Source: an uncultured Acidobacteriaceae bacterium (lineage in GTDB: Bacteria; Acidobacteriota; Terriglobia; Terriglobales; Acidobacteriaceae). From it: a stretch of DNA of 61,708 bases. Location of the stretch: contig CAIMKZ010000012.1 in assembly GCA_903842065.1 (NCBI GenBank), forward strand, positions 1-61,708, written 5' to 3'. The position numbers and the translations under genes are program-made. Of this stretch, positions 54,501-61,708 are shown piece by piece (positions within the stretch are counted from its first letter, which is position 1; each line of letters opens with the position of its first letter). The notes below the pieces were generated by a model, which was not told where the DNA came from, made no database searches, and was given only the letters and a program-made list of their open reading frames with translations.

Positions 54501-55752
54501 GGAGCCGACGCTAAGTCCTCGCGATATGGCAGAACGGCAGCTTACGGCCATTCAGTCCAGCTACAGCGGCTGGCTGGGCGGCACGGGCGACTTCAGCTAT
54601 CGCTCCGGCGCTCTAGGTTTCTCGCATCTGGCTATGCTGGATGTGCCCATGGAAGCCTCCATGCCGCTCGGATTCCTCGGCAGATTCACCGTAGTTGCCA
54701 AGCCCGTATTCCTTGACTCTGGACAGGCGGACGGGACAGCAACGATGACCGTCGTCGAGTCCACGGTCAGCGGCAGCAGGGCGGTCAGCATTCCGCAGCC
54801 GCTCGGCACTCTCACCACCACCGACACAACGCCTCCGCCGCAACAGAACGCAGTTGGCCTGGGTGGCGAGATCCAGCTGGCATTTCCTCACTTCGCAATC
54901 GCGGCTGGATACACGCCTTACGGCTTCCTCGTCACCACCTTTACCGGCCGTCTCTTCTGGAAGCCCGGTAACGGACCGTTCACCTTTAATCTGGTGCGCG
55001 ACTCGGTCAAAGACTCACAGCTCTCCTACTCCGGACTGCGCGACCCTGCCGGCGCGTCGCTGGCTACTCTGGGCGCCATCTGGGGCGGAGTCGTAACGAA
55101 CCAGGGAACCATCCAGTTCAGCCGGGGCGACGCCCAATCGGGCTACTACTTCGCCGGCAGCGGCCAGTATCTCACCGGTTACAAGGTGCAGAACAACAAG
55201 CGCATCGACGGCTCCGCAGGCGCCTATTGGCGCGTCTATGCGAACCCTGAGACCGGCTCTCTCAGTATCGGAGCCAACTTCTTTGCCATGCACTACTCCA
55301 ACAACCAGAATGCGTTTACGTATGGCATGGGCGGCTACTTCAGTCCGCAGGGCTACTTCCTGGGCAACGTGCCCTTTACTTGGTCCGGACACTACGGAAC
55401 CCGCTTCCACTACACGGTGATGGGCGCGGCGGGCGTGCAGGCGTTCTCGCAGAATGCGACGCCTCTCTGGCCGCTGCCTGAACAGAAGGCCACTCAGACG
55501 TCTCAAAACAACGCCATGCTGCCGAACTTCTCCAGCGTCGGCGCAAACTACGACATGCGTTTCGAAGGGGCGTACCAGATTACTCCGCACTGGTTTGCGG
55601 GCGTTCGCTTCCAGGCCAACGACTCTCGCAACTACGGCCTCGGGTCGGGCAGCTTCTTCATCCGCTACGTCTTCCGCGAGCAGCCCTCTACGGTAGCTGG
55701 CCCCACTGGCCTCTTTCCGACCGACGGCTTCAGGCCCTTCACCATTCCGTAG
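48532..55752 (+). CDS. bcsC: Giant BcsC cellulose export protein with triplicated TPR module (2406 aa)
   Basis: Outer-membrane exporter of cellulose: periplasmic TPR scaffold followed by a beta-barrel. Signal peptide at the start (VVICLFLAAGVVVAQ). Residues about 40-650 are ordinary TPRs. Three homologous modules of about 300 residues follow, near 654-940, 1062-1357 and 1425-1720, each with an RAEAI/ALQEL...IEFVQ...NAWLLYN...SWAVRRA...ALALFK...AETWL order. Copies 2 and 3 are closest (363-residue period) and are preceded by a nearly identical AVSSGGSGAGQLS linker. Residues 1723-1970 are Pro/Ser/Gln-rich and disordered; 1973-2403 is the BCSC C-terminal barrel. E. coli BcsC has about 1,150 aa. 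Start ATG 48532. Confidence 0.93.
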   Translation: MITNPGARRRVGTVVICLFLAAGVVVAQNQGTASVRLSTIAPNSVLATRNVLADKARASEGRGRPDMALQLWQQIQLSDPKNIEALAGIARCYKLMGDNDKASEALNHLRLASPNDPNIARIQAMSSSQAESEQLKQAGELAKQNKPEEALAIYRKLYQDSPPNGDIALGYYQTLYATKGGQAPAIAGMRALVAKNPGYAPYSVALGTMLTFQAATRAEGLRLLQSHSASGDAQSAIRQALIWNAANPSTAGQLRDYLKAHPKDQEVASNLKQAEATLARMNSGIARTPEEQAAFAALNANRIDEAEKRFAALIDQDPSNGRVLAGIGFLRMKQQNFGAAISFLSQAEAEGYKDRAVADALANSRFWYTMGEATQAFDNNQFDLSQTKYNDALTMNPRSPEALKGLAGVYVRQEQFARGIEVYNQLLRVRPADGDGWRGLFLAYARQKEYTQALETANRFPAAVKNTLSSDPDYLQTLATIYQEQGRASDAQRVLAQALALPYPNDGSGNALNTRLQYAGILNQVKRYGEAAALFIQVLNQDSNNLPAWEGLISAHHNLGEDAQAISDIQTMPATAYEAALSDVGFLSMLGAIYQQANQFEIAQGFLDRAVKLTVANGGATPVDLQMQIASISLMRNDAASAYPIYRQVLLSNPGNVSAWQGLINTLHATNRDAEAIQQIDQIPSSIRKQLESNIEFVQTEAGLYAAIGDTTRAFEYIREIEDHYAKLHQQPPADIDVQNAWLLYNTGNDRLLYPDLMRLGGRADLTTTQRETVQSIWANWSVRRAGAAFDNGNYRRAADILDAADQAFPDNLAVRKAVAGGYVRVGRAKEALALFKTVPLQDATTGDFQGAIGAALAANDKAQAEIWLREAMDRYPRDASILTLAAQYEQARGDSGRASDFYRAAIAVMPQVTPVDRLAHMLVNPEADITPHKAVTAADLQKLLNPDNEPFQKTVKLPALPAYGVDPYAGPAPVVISRPASRPAQSSEPFTSPASNTHTLPAGSSGPSIMPIPNSAVTAPEPFTQPVAVSSGGSGAGQLSAQDASAAAYAPNTQIQTNPPHSVASDAWMGLVFSLVKAGRNAEAIQELGKIPADIRDQLEANVEFVQGVASLYLTIGDSARSQAYMSRVQSFYQVHRLDMPSGIEIQYAWLLYNLRNEAALYPVMQRLDARNDLPAEQRTDVESLWSSWAVRRASDALDRGNLARGVEILQAAALDYPTNLSVRRSLGGAYSRVGRGVEALALFKAIPLDDAAAGDYQGAISSAMLAGDAMQAETWLRAGLTKFPNDPLILELAAQFEQGRGNSDRATAFWRAALAVLPPGAATQSLPTTVSYQIGSIHTPSPGDTKKLLDPRLDPISSTNWVAPKPSSASGPSSNLHSPSEPRFSLLSVAVSSGGSGAGQLSGQGVTAPAAAPNSQLQVAPTHSMASDAWMGLIFSLVSAGRNAEALQELNRIPPDARTQLESNIEFVQGIASLYLAVGDVTRAQSYIGRVQTYYQLHRANMPAGLEIQHAWLLYNLKDDVALFPIVQQLDSRGDLTAAQRKEVESLWASWAVRRATDSMDRGNMLRGVEILQAATQDYPSNLTVRRAVASAYARVGRANDALALFKTIPMDNAAAGDYQGAVSAALVAGDMVQAETWLRQALNKGSNDPGVLALAAQFEQARGNNERATAFWRAALDAMPPGESIQPLPVAAAFPPGSYRAPAAGDTKRLLDPRFDPAPSVGEQTPLPSYRFQSGSAVSQSPSVPAQMQAAPSPAPSSWNSRPSSQPLPWPSNTSPSYPTYSAPSTGQGTGAGGSSPYIPQGTARNTTPGAPILIEQSSVQGPVTPSVRGSSSSPMTGRVVLPPSEENITSQPESPAIHSLPNSPSTSGYNVAQYTPSAQEATTGAYSSPKPRAEQTPDPVPPAPQITTTKPRAAQQRTVTPRQTLGNAPIQQQNTQTLVVPPQSNTQTYIPQAGQQTQTGAGLSDDELQQRELPPLRGPWVRTQRQEPTLSPRDMAERQLTAIQSSYSGWLGGTGDFSYRSGALGFSHLAMLDVPMEASMPLGFLGRFTVVAKPVFLDSGQADGTATMTVVESTVSGSRAVSIPQPLGTLTTTDTTPPPQQNAVGLGGEIQLAFPHFAIAAGYTPYGFLVTTFTGRLFWKPGNGPFTFNLVRDSVKDSQLSYSGLRDPAGASLATLGAIWGGVVTNQGTIQFSRGDAQSGYYFAGSGQYLTGYKVQNNKRIDGSAGAYWRVYANPETGSLSIGANFFAMHYSNNQNAFTYGMGGYFSPQGYFLGNVPFTWSGHYGTRFHYTVMGAAGVQAFSQNATPLWPLPEQKATQTSQNNAMLPNFSSVGANYDMRFEGAYQITPHWFAGVRFQANDSRNYGLGSGSFFIRYVFREQPSTVAGPTGLFPTDGFRPFTIP

Positions 55753-55760
55753 CTCTCAAT

Positions 55761-55800
55761 ATAATAACGGCGGCGAGTCTTGACTCGCCGCCGTTATTAT
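55761..55800. terminator. Bidirectional terminator after bcsC
   Basis: Perfect 19-bp stem ATAATAACGGCGGCGAGTC and its complement with a 2-base loop, between the convergent bcsC and KdpD-like genes. Confidence 0.88.
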
Positions 55801-55820
55801 TTGAAACCCAAAAAACTGAG

Positions 55821-56942
55821 CTACGCCTTTTTCACGGGCCTCTGCATCGGCACCACTTGCACGGTCACGTCCCGAATCTCGTTCAGGAAGCGGTTCAGCA
55901 CCGAGCCGCGAAGCAGGATGTCCAGTCGCGAACGAACCGGCTGACCAAAGACAACGTGCGAGATATTCTCCTGCTTGGCGAAGCGGATAAGCGCGTCGGA
56001 GACGTTGCGCTCGGTGAGAGTGACGACGTGCGCGCCCAGGTCTCGCGCCATGCGCAGAAACTCTTCTACGCGCTGGTGGTCTTCCGGGTCGCCCTGGGCT
56101 TTTTCATTGGGTTTGGCCACATAGACCGCATACCAGTTTGAAGCCAGTCTGCCAGCCACGCGAGCTCCAACGCGCAGCAGCCGTTCGGTGCCGGGTCTCT
56201 CGCTCAGGCATACCATAACCTTCTCGGGCATGGGCGCCTGCTCCAGGCCCTGGGTCCTGCGGTAGTCCGCCGCGCGATTGCCGACCTGCTCGGCCGTGGT
56301 GCGCAGCGACAGCTCGCGAAGCATGTTCAGGTTGCCTTTGCGGAAGAAGTTGGCCAGCGACTGTTCAACCTTGTCGTGAGTGTAGATTTTGCCCTGGCGC
56401 AGCCTGCCGCGCAACTCCTCCACCGTAAGATCTACGTTGATCACTTCGTCGGCGCGCTTCAAAAAGCTGTCGGGGACAGTCTCGCGGATTACCGTATTCG
56501 CCGACCGGTTCACGGCGTCGTTCAGCGTCTCAAGATGCTGGATGTTTACCGACGTCATCACGTTGATTCCGGCGTCGAGCAATTCCAGAACATCTTCGTA
56601 GCGCTTGCGATTCCGGCTTCCGGGTACGTTGGTGTGCGCCAGTTCATCGACGATCACGGTGTGCGGCTTGCGCTCGAGGATGGCGTCTACATCCATCTCC
56701 TGCAGGGTGACGTTCTTGTAAGCGATCGATTTGAGAGGGATCTGTACGAGATCGCGGATCTGGTCCGCGGTCTCCTGACGGCCATGCGTGTCGATGAGCC
56801 CGATCACCACGTCCACGCCCTGCTGGCGCATCATGTGCGCATCAAGGAGCATGTGGTAGGTTTTACCCACGCCTGGAGCGGCTCCGATATACACCTTAAG
56901 CCGTGCGTGTTCAGCGGTCTGGTTTGGAGCGATCTCTGACAT
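55821..56942 (-). CDS. KdpD N-terminal-type sensor protein without kinase (373 aa)
   Basis: Only the cytosolic input half of KdpD. Residues 14-230 are the KdpD domain, with Walker A IGAAPGVGKT (about 19-28), Walker B-like VDELAHTN (about 98-105) and NIQHLE. Residues 240-365 are a universal-stress-protein fold (VMVCLSERPGTERLLRVGARVA, ISHVVFGQPVRS). The four TM helices and histidine kinase of E. coli KdpD are missing; a separate kinase is encoded 2 bases upstream. No kdpFABC or kdpE in this window. It may sense potassium or ATP state and act through the neighbouring protein. Confidence 0.88.
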   Translation of the reverse strand: MSEIAPNQTAEHARLKVYIGAAPGVGKTYHMLLDAHMMRQQGVDVVIGLIDTHGRQETADQIRDLVQIPLKSIAYKNVTLQEMDVDAILERKPHTVIVDELAHTNVPGSRNRKRYEDVLELLDAGINVMTSVNIQHLETLNDAVNRSANTVIRETVPDSFLKRADEVINVDLTVEELRGRLRQGKIYTHDKVEQSLANFFRKGNLNMLRELSLRTTAEQVGNRAADYRRTQGLEQAPMPEKVMVCLSERPGTERLLRVGARVAGRLASNWYAVYVAKPNEKAQGDPEDHQRVEEFLRMARDLGAHVVTLTERNVSDALIRFAKQENISHVVFGQPVRSRLDILLRGSVLNRFLNEIRDVTVQVVPMQRPVKKA

Positions 56943-56944
56943 GC

Positions 56945-58351
56945 CTAGCCCACCTCGACGGGATGTCGCTTTTCTATGCCGGCAGAGACCGGCAGAGAAA
57001 TGCGGAATGTTGTGCCATGCCCGATGCGGCTCTCGACAGCGATCTGTCCTCCGAGCGACTCCACCAGCCTGCGCACAAGAGCCAGTCCAAGTCCGGAGCT
57101 CTTCTCGGAGAAAGTGTTGAAGCGGTCAAAGATGGTGCTAAGGCGATCTGCCTCGATGCCGCGGCCTGTGTCGCGCACCGTGAACTGGATGAACTCGCTT
57201 ACCTCATCGGCAGTGAGCTGTATCTCATGCTCTGCCGGCGTATAGCGCAGAGCGTTGGAGAGGAGATTGTCGAAGATGGAGCGCACGGCTCGCCGGTCGG
57301 CATGAATCACGGATAGATCGGCGTAGGCCAGCACATCGATCCGGACGCGCTTCTCGGCAGCCTCATCTACATAGCGGTTACGAGCTTCGTTCAGCACATC
57401 GATCGGGCGCAGGGAAACCAGTTGAAGTTCGCGCTTGCCGGCATCGAGTTCGGCTACCTCGATCAGGTCAGCCATCAGATCGTTCAGCCGTTCGCCCTCG
57501 GTGGCCGCTTCGGCCAGCAACTCAGCCTGTAGCGGGCGCAGTTCGCCTCCAAAGCCCTGGTTCAGCGCGTAGAGTCCGCGGCGCAGGCGCAGCAGCGGAT
57601 CGCGCAGCTTGCGGCTGGCAACGCTGATGAATTGCGTCTTGAAGCGATCGGTATCCTTCAGGCTGGTCACATCTTCCAGCGTCGTGACCGCCCCCAGAAG
57701 CCTTCCCTCGGCGTCTCGCATGGGAGTGGTGCGCAACCGGTAGCTGCGCTCCTGCTCGCCGATCCTCATGGGAAGCAGAGCCGCTTCGCCTTCGGTCGCC
57801 ACCGGTTTCTGTAGCGAAACCGCGTCCCGGATCGACTCCAGCATCTTTTCGCCGCCCTGAGTTTTGGCCAGCGCCATGCGATCTGCCACGGCGTCGCCGA
57901 GCAACTCCTTTGCCGCCTGGTTTACCTTGAGAATCTGTCCTCGGCCATCGGTTACGAGTACCGGCTCAAAGATGGACTGAAGCACGGCGTCGGAGAGTTG
58001 ATACTCCATCTGCCTGCGGCCGGCCTCGGTATCGCGCAACTCGCGCAGGCGCGTAGCCACATGGCCCAGCTCGCGGGCAATCACGCCCAGATCGTCGTGA
58101 CCTGTCCAGGCGATCTGCTGGTCGAGCCTTCCCTCAGCGATCCGCCTTGCGTCATGAGCGGTTGTTCTCAGAGGCCGTAAAACGAAGAAGATAGTAGCCG
58201 CCGCAGTGACCAGCGCCAGCGCTGCGCATAGATACGCGATCGTACTCAATCCTGCCGCGGCCAGGGCACTTCGGCTGGCCAGTACCAGGTAGACGGTCAG
58301 CGTAGCCGCAACCGCACAACCCAATACAAGTCGCCGTGTCAGATTCAACAT
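56945..58351 (-). CDS. HAMP-PAS histidine-kinase-like protein lacking the phospho-acceptor His (468 aa)
   Basis: Membrane protein: two TM helices (about 7-58), HAMP (about 58-108), PAS (about 118-230), DHp-like helices (about 236-310) and HATPase (about 355-455). The HATPase motifs look intact: FDNLLSNALRYTP, DTGRGIE, GLGLAL. In the H-box, where SHELRTPL is usual, it reads SRKLRDPL: Arg247 (codon CGC) stands at the His position. Autophosphorylation at the normal site is therefore impossible; it may act as a pseudo-kinase or partner of another kinase. Start ATG 58351 after GGGAG. Operon with the KdpD-like gene. Confidence 0.88.
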   Translation of the reverse strand: MLNLTRRLVLGCAVAATLTVYLVLASRSALAAAGLSTIAYLCAALALVTAAATIFFVLRPLRTTAHDARRIAEGRLDQQIAWTGHDDLGVIARELGHVATRLRELRDTEAGRRQMEYQLSDAVLQSIFEPVLVTDGRGQILKVNQAAKELLGDAVADRMALAKTQGGEKMLESIRDAVSLQKPVATEGEAALLPMRIGEQERSYRLRTTPMRDAEGRLLGAVTTLEDVTSLKDTDRFKTQFISVASRKLRDPLLRLRRGLYALNQGFGGELRPLQAELLAEAATEGERLNDLMADLIEVAELDAGKRELQLVSLRPIDVLNEARNRYVDEAAEKRVRIDVLAYADLSVIHADRRAVRSIFDNLLSNALRYTPAEHEIQLTADEVSEFIQFTVRDTGRGIEADRLSTIFDRFNTFSEKSSGLGLALVRRLVESLGGQIAVESRIGHGTTFRISLPVSAGIEKRHPVEVG

Positions 58352-58432
58352 GCTTGCTCTCCCGCGGAATCCCGAACTGCCAAACAATGCGCACTGTTTG
58401 CGCGCAGGCACAATCTATTCTCGCTCTTCTAT

Positions 58433-58461
58433 ATTCTCAGGGAAGCGGCCGCGATTATCAA
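58433..58461 (-). promoter_or_regulatory. Candidate promoter of the kinase/KdpD-like operon
   Basis: On the minus strand TTGATA (58456-58461), a 17-base spacer and GAGAAT (58433-58438), about 80 bases before the kinase start. Reasonable match to the housekeeping consensus. Confidence 0.45.
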
Positions 58462-58488
58462 AAAATCCTTATGCGATCATAAGATTGC

Positions 58489-60006
58489 TCAGGGAATCTC
58501 ACACACCGCGAGGGCTTTATTTCGCCAAGGGCACTCCAGGCCATTGATTTGGGGCAGATCCACAATCACCCAGGTTACTCCGAAGTCCCGCCGGAGCCGC
58601 TTGAAATCCTCTGCTCCGAAACGATTCCATTCGGCCAATGCGCTTTGGTCACGGTCCCATGCCGCGCCCAACTCCGGCACTTCGATCACCATCGCCGCAT
58701 CCTTGACCGCATCGGCAAGCTGGCTGCGCTCGGCCAGCGCGCGAAATCCATGGAAGTCTTCGCCGGATGCCTCAAGATAATAGGGGTCGAGCGCGAAATA
58801 CGCATCTAGCGGCGAATTCTCCCGCACCCAGTCAAAGGCCTCCAGCCAGGGATTTGTGTGCCTCTGGCCGGGCCACTCGATGTGCGGGCTGGCTGCGTAC
58901 TCCGCGCACTGCACGGCCATCATTCCACCATAGGATGCGGCCAGAAAGATCGCCCAGCGCCACCAGCTTCTCTTGAGCAGATAGCGGCCCAGCAGCCCGC
59001 CTCCGGCCAGCGCCATGAACAGGTAGACCAGTTCGAGGTACCGCATCGGCTGAAGGCTGGTCAGCCGGACCCAGCCCGGAGGAGTCTGCATCACGAGTGC
59101 TACCGCCTGCTGCACCACTCCGTAGACGAACACCGCCGCGGCGAATCGCGCCATGGGCTGGTCGTTCTGCCTTCTCCTCCACCTTCCCAGCGCCCAGAAG
59201 AGCAGCAGGGGCGCCACGGCTCCCAGCCACTCGTACCAGTGCCAGCGGTCGATGCTCATGTAGCTCTTGGTGTCGAGGGCGCTATGCCAAACCGGACTGG
59301 CCGGCTCGAAGGCCCAGCTCAGAGGCACCAGCGCCGCCGCCGCAAGGGCAGAAGATGGAGGCCTGCGTTCACCCACCTTGTCTGGAGTGAGCGACAAAAT
59401 CACGGCAAACGAAATTCCGAAGGCCCCCATGATCGGGTGCATGGGCAAGGCTGCCGCCAGCAGCACCACCGCAACCCATCGCCGGCCCGAAAGCAACTCC
59501 GCCACCGCGGTCACAATCAGCGCCGCGGCCAGATTCCGTGGGTGCAGGTGCTGATCCATCACCAGCAGCGCCGTTCCCGCCACGGGCAGCGTAAACATGG
59601 CGCTGACCATGGCCACCGCGGCCCATTGTGCCGGGGCTTCGTGAAAGAGCCGCCGAGCGATGCGATGGCACGACCACAACACTGTGAAGATCGAGGCGAA
59701 CTGCCAGACCAGCGATGCCCACGCAACCCCCACTCCGGTAAGACGCACAAAGCCTGCCATCCAGTCCGGAAAGATCGTGGCCTGCATCTGCATCTCGAAG
59801 AAGGAGGAATCGAAGGGGAACAAGCCCGGATGAAGACGGTGCTTGATGGCGGCGAGATATACGGCGTCGTCCTCCAGCCCCGGGTGGTAGCCCATGGCTA
59901 CGAAGCCGGCTACGGAGAAGACGGTAAGTAGTAGCAGGCAGAGGCCGCTTCGTCGCGTCTCCGCCGTCTTCGATGCTGGTTTTAGCCCGTGTGCGGCTGG
60001 GCGCAT
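58489..60006 (-). CDS. Polytopic membrane protein, GT-C-like (505 aa)
   Basis: Not assigned to a named family. Ten or more hydrophobic segments from residue 20 to about 385, then a soluble C-terminal domain of about 110 residues. After the first TM helix the loop has GLEDDAVYLAAIKHRL, similar to the acidic motif in the first extracytoplasmic loop of GT-C glycosyltransferases, which use lipid-linked sugars. A divergent neighbour encodes a polyprenyl-phosphate-sugar-synthase-like GT2, which supports this reading. I prefer ATG 60006 (GAGAG 4 bases upstream) over ATG 60030. Confidence 0.6.
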   Translation of the reverse strand: MRPAAHGLKPASKTAETRRSGLCLLLLTVFSVAGFVAMGYHPGLEDDAVYLAAIKHRLHPGLFPFDSSFFEMQMQATIFPDWMAGFVRLTGVGVAWASLVWQFASIFTVLWSCHRIARRLFHEAPAQWAAVAMVSAMFTLPVAGTALLVMDQHLHPRNLAAALIVTAVAELLSGRRWVAVVLLAAALPMHPIMGAFGISFAVILSLTPDKVGERRPPSSALAAAALVPLSWAFEPASPVWHSALDTKSYMSIDRWHWYEWLGAVAPLLLFWALGRWRRRQNDQPMARFAAAVFVYGVVQQAVALVMQTPPGWVRLTSLQPMRYLELVYLFMALAGGGLLGRYLLKRSWWRWAIFLAASYGGMMAVQCAEYAASPHIEWPGQRHTNPWLEAFDWVRENSPLDAYFALDPYYLEASGEDFHGFRALAERSQLADAVKDAAMVIEVPELGAAWDRDQSALAEWNRFGAEDFKRLRRDFGVTWVIVDLPQINGLECPWRNKALAVCEIP

Positions 60007-60081
60007 TTCACTCTCAGAGGGTACAATCATCCTTGCGTTTCTATGTCCCCAGCTACATTCATTTCGAGCGGTTCAACCGCC

Positions 60082-60825
60082 ATGCATGAACCTGTTTCGG
60101 TCAAGAACCAGGCGCTGGCCCTTGTCATTCCCACCCTGAATGAGGAGGGAAATATCGGCACGCTCATCACCATGGCGCGCACGGTACTGGAAGAGCAAAA
60201 AATCCCCTTTGAAATCATCGTAGTCGACGACGATAGCCGCGACCAAACCGGCGCGGTCGTAGAAGCGCTCGCAGCCGGCGATCCACGGGTGCGGCTCATC
60301 GTCCGCAAGGGCGAGCGGGGCCTGTCGGGAGCGATTCTGGACGGTTGGCAGTCCAGTACCGCCGGGATCTGCGGCGTCATCGACGCCGACTTGCAGCATC
60401 CGCCAGAGATTCTGCCGAAACTTTATGAGGCCATCGTCTCTGGGAGCGACCTCGCCGTCGGTAGCCGCTACACCTCCGGCGGCGGCATCGGCGAGTGGAA
60501 CTTTGTGCGCCGGTTCCTCTCCTCGGCCGCCATCAAGCTCACCTGGCCGCTGATGAAGCGCGGCGCGCGCGCGCACGACCCCATGGCCGGATTTTTTTTG
60601 GTCCGCCGCGAGTGCATCGAGGGTATCGGATTTCAGCGCCAGGGATTCAAGCTGCTGCTCGACGTTCTGGTGCGCAGCCGGGTTCGCTCGCTGGCTGAGG
60701 TTCCCATCAGCTTCGGCCTCAGAACCGCAAATGAGAGCAAGGCCAATTTCAGGGTAGGCTGGGACTATCTGATACTGCTGGCAAGGCTCTACGCGCGCAA
60801 ACTCGGCATCGGCCGATCCGTCTAA
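60082..60825 (+). CDS. Dolichol-phosphate-mannose-synthase-like GT2 glycosyltransferase (247 aa)
   Basis: Family 2 glycosyltransferase likely moving a sugar from a nucleotide donor to polyprenyl phosphate at the inner membrane. Seen: LVIPTLNEEGNI, IVVDDDSRDQT, the metal-binding DADLQHPPE, VGSRYTSGGG and the C-terminal VPISFGLRTANESK. No C-terminal TM helices, as in soluble DPM1-type enzymes. Start ATG 60082; ATG 60043 is also in frame and neither has a good ribosome site. Divergent from the GT-C-like gene and convergent with the ZIP gene (8-bp gap). Confidence 0.85.
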   Translation: MHEPVSVKNQALALVIPTLNEEGNIGTLITMARTVLEEQKIPFEIIVVDDDSRDQTGAVVEALAAGDPRVRLIVRKGERGLSGAILDGWQSSTAGICGVIDADLQHPPEILPKLYEAIVSGSDLAVGSRYTSGGGIGEWNFVRRFLSSAAIKLTWPLMKRGARAHDPMAGFFLVRRECIEGIGFQRQGFKLLLDVLVRSRVRSLAEVPISFGLRTANESKANFRVGWDYLILLARLYARKLGIGRSV

Positions 60826-60833
60826 CCAGACAA

Positions 60834-61559
60834 TTAGACAGCGGGAAGCAGCACGCGCAGCAGCAGAAACGCCGCCACACCCGCGAAGAACACCAGCGCC
60901 ATCTTGATCCCCGGCTCGCGGTTGACCTCGGGTACAAGATCGGTAGCGCCCACGTAAAGAGCCACTCCAGCTGAGACCGGCATTCCGATGGGCAGCCAGC
61001 GCGGTGCAAGCTCGATTGCCAGCACGCCCACGATCGTTGCTCCGGCCAGCACAATTGCAGAGAACAGAGCCGTCTTCCGGCTGCGTCCACTAGCCAGCAT
61101 CACGCTCGCCATAGTGAACCCCTCGGGTGCCTTGTGCAGCACAATGGCCAGAAAGATCAGCCATCCCATCTGGCTCGACACGGCAAACCCGGAGCCGATG
61201 GCTACTCCGTCAAAGAGCGCGTGAACGGTCAGCCCGGCCAGCACCGAGTCGCTTTTGCCGGGCGACATGAACTCGCCCTTGTGCGTCTCTTCGCCGTAGT
61301 GAAAGTGCGCGTTGATGGTGTGTTCAAGCAGGTGCATGGCGCAGTAGCCGCCCATGATCAGCACCGGCGCCATAACCGCGTTCAGACGGATGCTCTCCGG
61401 AGCCATCTCGATCACGGCGACGGCCATCAGGAATCCAGCGCCGAGCGCGACAAAGTAGCGCAGGTAGCGCTCGATGCCACGCGCGCGCACCATGACCAGC
61501 CCGCCGGCCACATCGGCCAGCGCCGCGACAAATCCGAGAAGGATGGAGAGCTTGAGCAT
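60834..61559 (-). CDS. ZIP-family metal transporter (241 aa)
   Basis: Inner-membrane divalent-metal (Zn/Fe/Mn) importer of the ZIP family with eight predicted TM segments. The metal-path motifs are clear: HALFDGVAIGSGF in TM4 and HKAPEGF in TM5. A His-rich loop (HLLEHTINAHFHYGEETH) between TM3 and TM4 is typical of metal sensing. Length normal. Start ATG 61559. The metal cannot be decided from sequence. Confidence 0.9.
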   Translation of the reverse strand: MLKLSILLGFVAALADVAGGLVMVRARGIERYLRYFVALGAGFLMAVAVIEMAPESIRLNAVMAPVLIMGGYCAMHLLEHTINAHFHYGEETHKGEFMSPGKSDSVLAGLTVHALFDGVAIGSGFAVSSQMGWLIFLAIVLHKAPEGFTMASVMLASGRSRKTALFSAIVLAGATIVGVLAIELAPRWLPIGMPVSAGVALYVGATDLVPEVNREPGIKMALVFFAGVAAFLLLRVLLPAV

Positions 61560-61708
61560 AGTAATAAAGGGACTAGTTGTGCAGTGTCAACAGATTGTTC
61601 CTATCGAGACCTGCCCTACTGATAGGGGTGTGGTGGTTAATCCCGGCATGAGGTCTGTGCCAGTTGTATTCGTGTATCCAGGGTAGAAGTTGAGCCGAGC
61701 GTTCTGCG

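Noticed and set aside
61560..61708. Possible gene start at the right edge
   Set aside because: No convincing frame or ribosome site in the last 149 bases; nothing can be supported.

Overview
This 61.7 kb window is GC-rich chromosomal DNA from a Gram-negative bacterium with an outer membrane (SurA-like chaperone, LolA, BcsC porin, lipoproteins). The mix of genes (fused BcsAB cellulose synthase with BcsQ, BcsZ and BcsC, a secreted S10 carboxypeptidase, many secreted TPR proteins, dispersed palindromic repeats ending in CTCAGGATGACA) suggests an Acidobacteriota of the Terriglobia/Acidobacteriaceae type. That assignment is an inference from gene content; there is no rRNA here to confirm it. I see no transposase, phage gene or CRISPR array.

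Layout. 1-850: gene-free cluster of palindromes. 851-12950: housekeeping and transport genes: SurA-like foldase, Tat-exported aldo/keto reductase, two APC amino-acid permeases, ribA, a LytS-type kinase, a YycJ-like metallo-hydrolase, a small ZAS-motif membrane protein and gpmI. 13008-15675: accessory island with a TacAT-like toxin-antitoxin pair, a solitary EVE-like/PD-(D/E)XK nuclease candidate and a GIY-YIG protein, interspersed with copies of the dispersed repeat. 15792-36494: eno, a large GH13 protein, accA, pyrF, peptidases, tRNA-Leu, secG, lolA with a pilin-like gene, an M16 peptidase and rlmN. 36544-37936: second small accessory patch with a frameshifted NucS/DUF91-like nuclease and a HigBA-like module. 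38005-40759: yvcK/glmR, a TPR protein, a DUF4254-like gene and tRNA-Lys. 41143-55752: cellulose operon bcsQ-bcsAB-bcsZ-bcsC. 55821-61559: a split KdpD-like pair whose kinase lacks its phospho-acceptor histidine, a GT-C-like membrane protein, a dolichol-phosphate-mannose-synthase-like GT2 and a ZIP metal transporter.

How it works together. The bcs genes form one tightly coupled unit (two 4-nt stop/start overlaps). It would make cellulose under c-di-GMP control through a PilZ domain, trim it with BcsZ and export it through an unusually long BcsC (about 2,400 residues) that carries three copies of one TPR module. Peptide use is served by a two-gene operon of secreted S10 and M19 peptidases.

Most unusual observations: (1) a composite intergenic repeat whose hairpin stems vary in a compensatory way; (2) a GIY-YIG gene that takes its last residues and stop codon from one of these repeats; (3) a lone putative modification-dependent nuclease bracketed by inverted repeat copies; (4) the triplicated BcsC; (5) the kinase with Arg in place of His.
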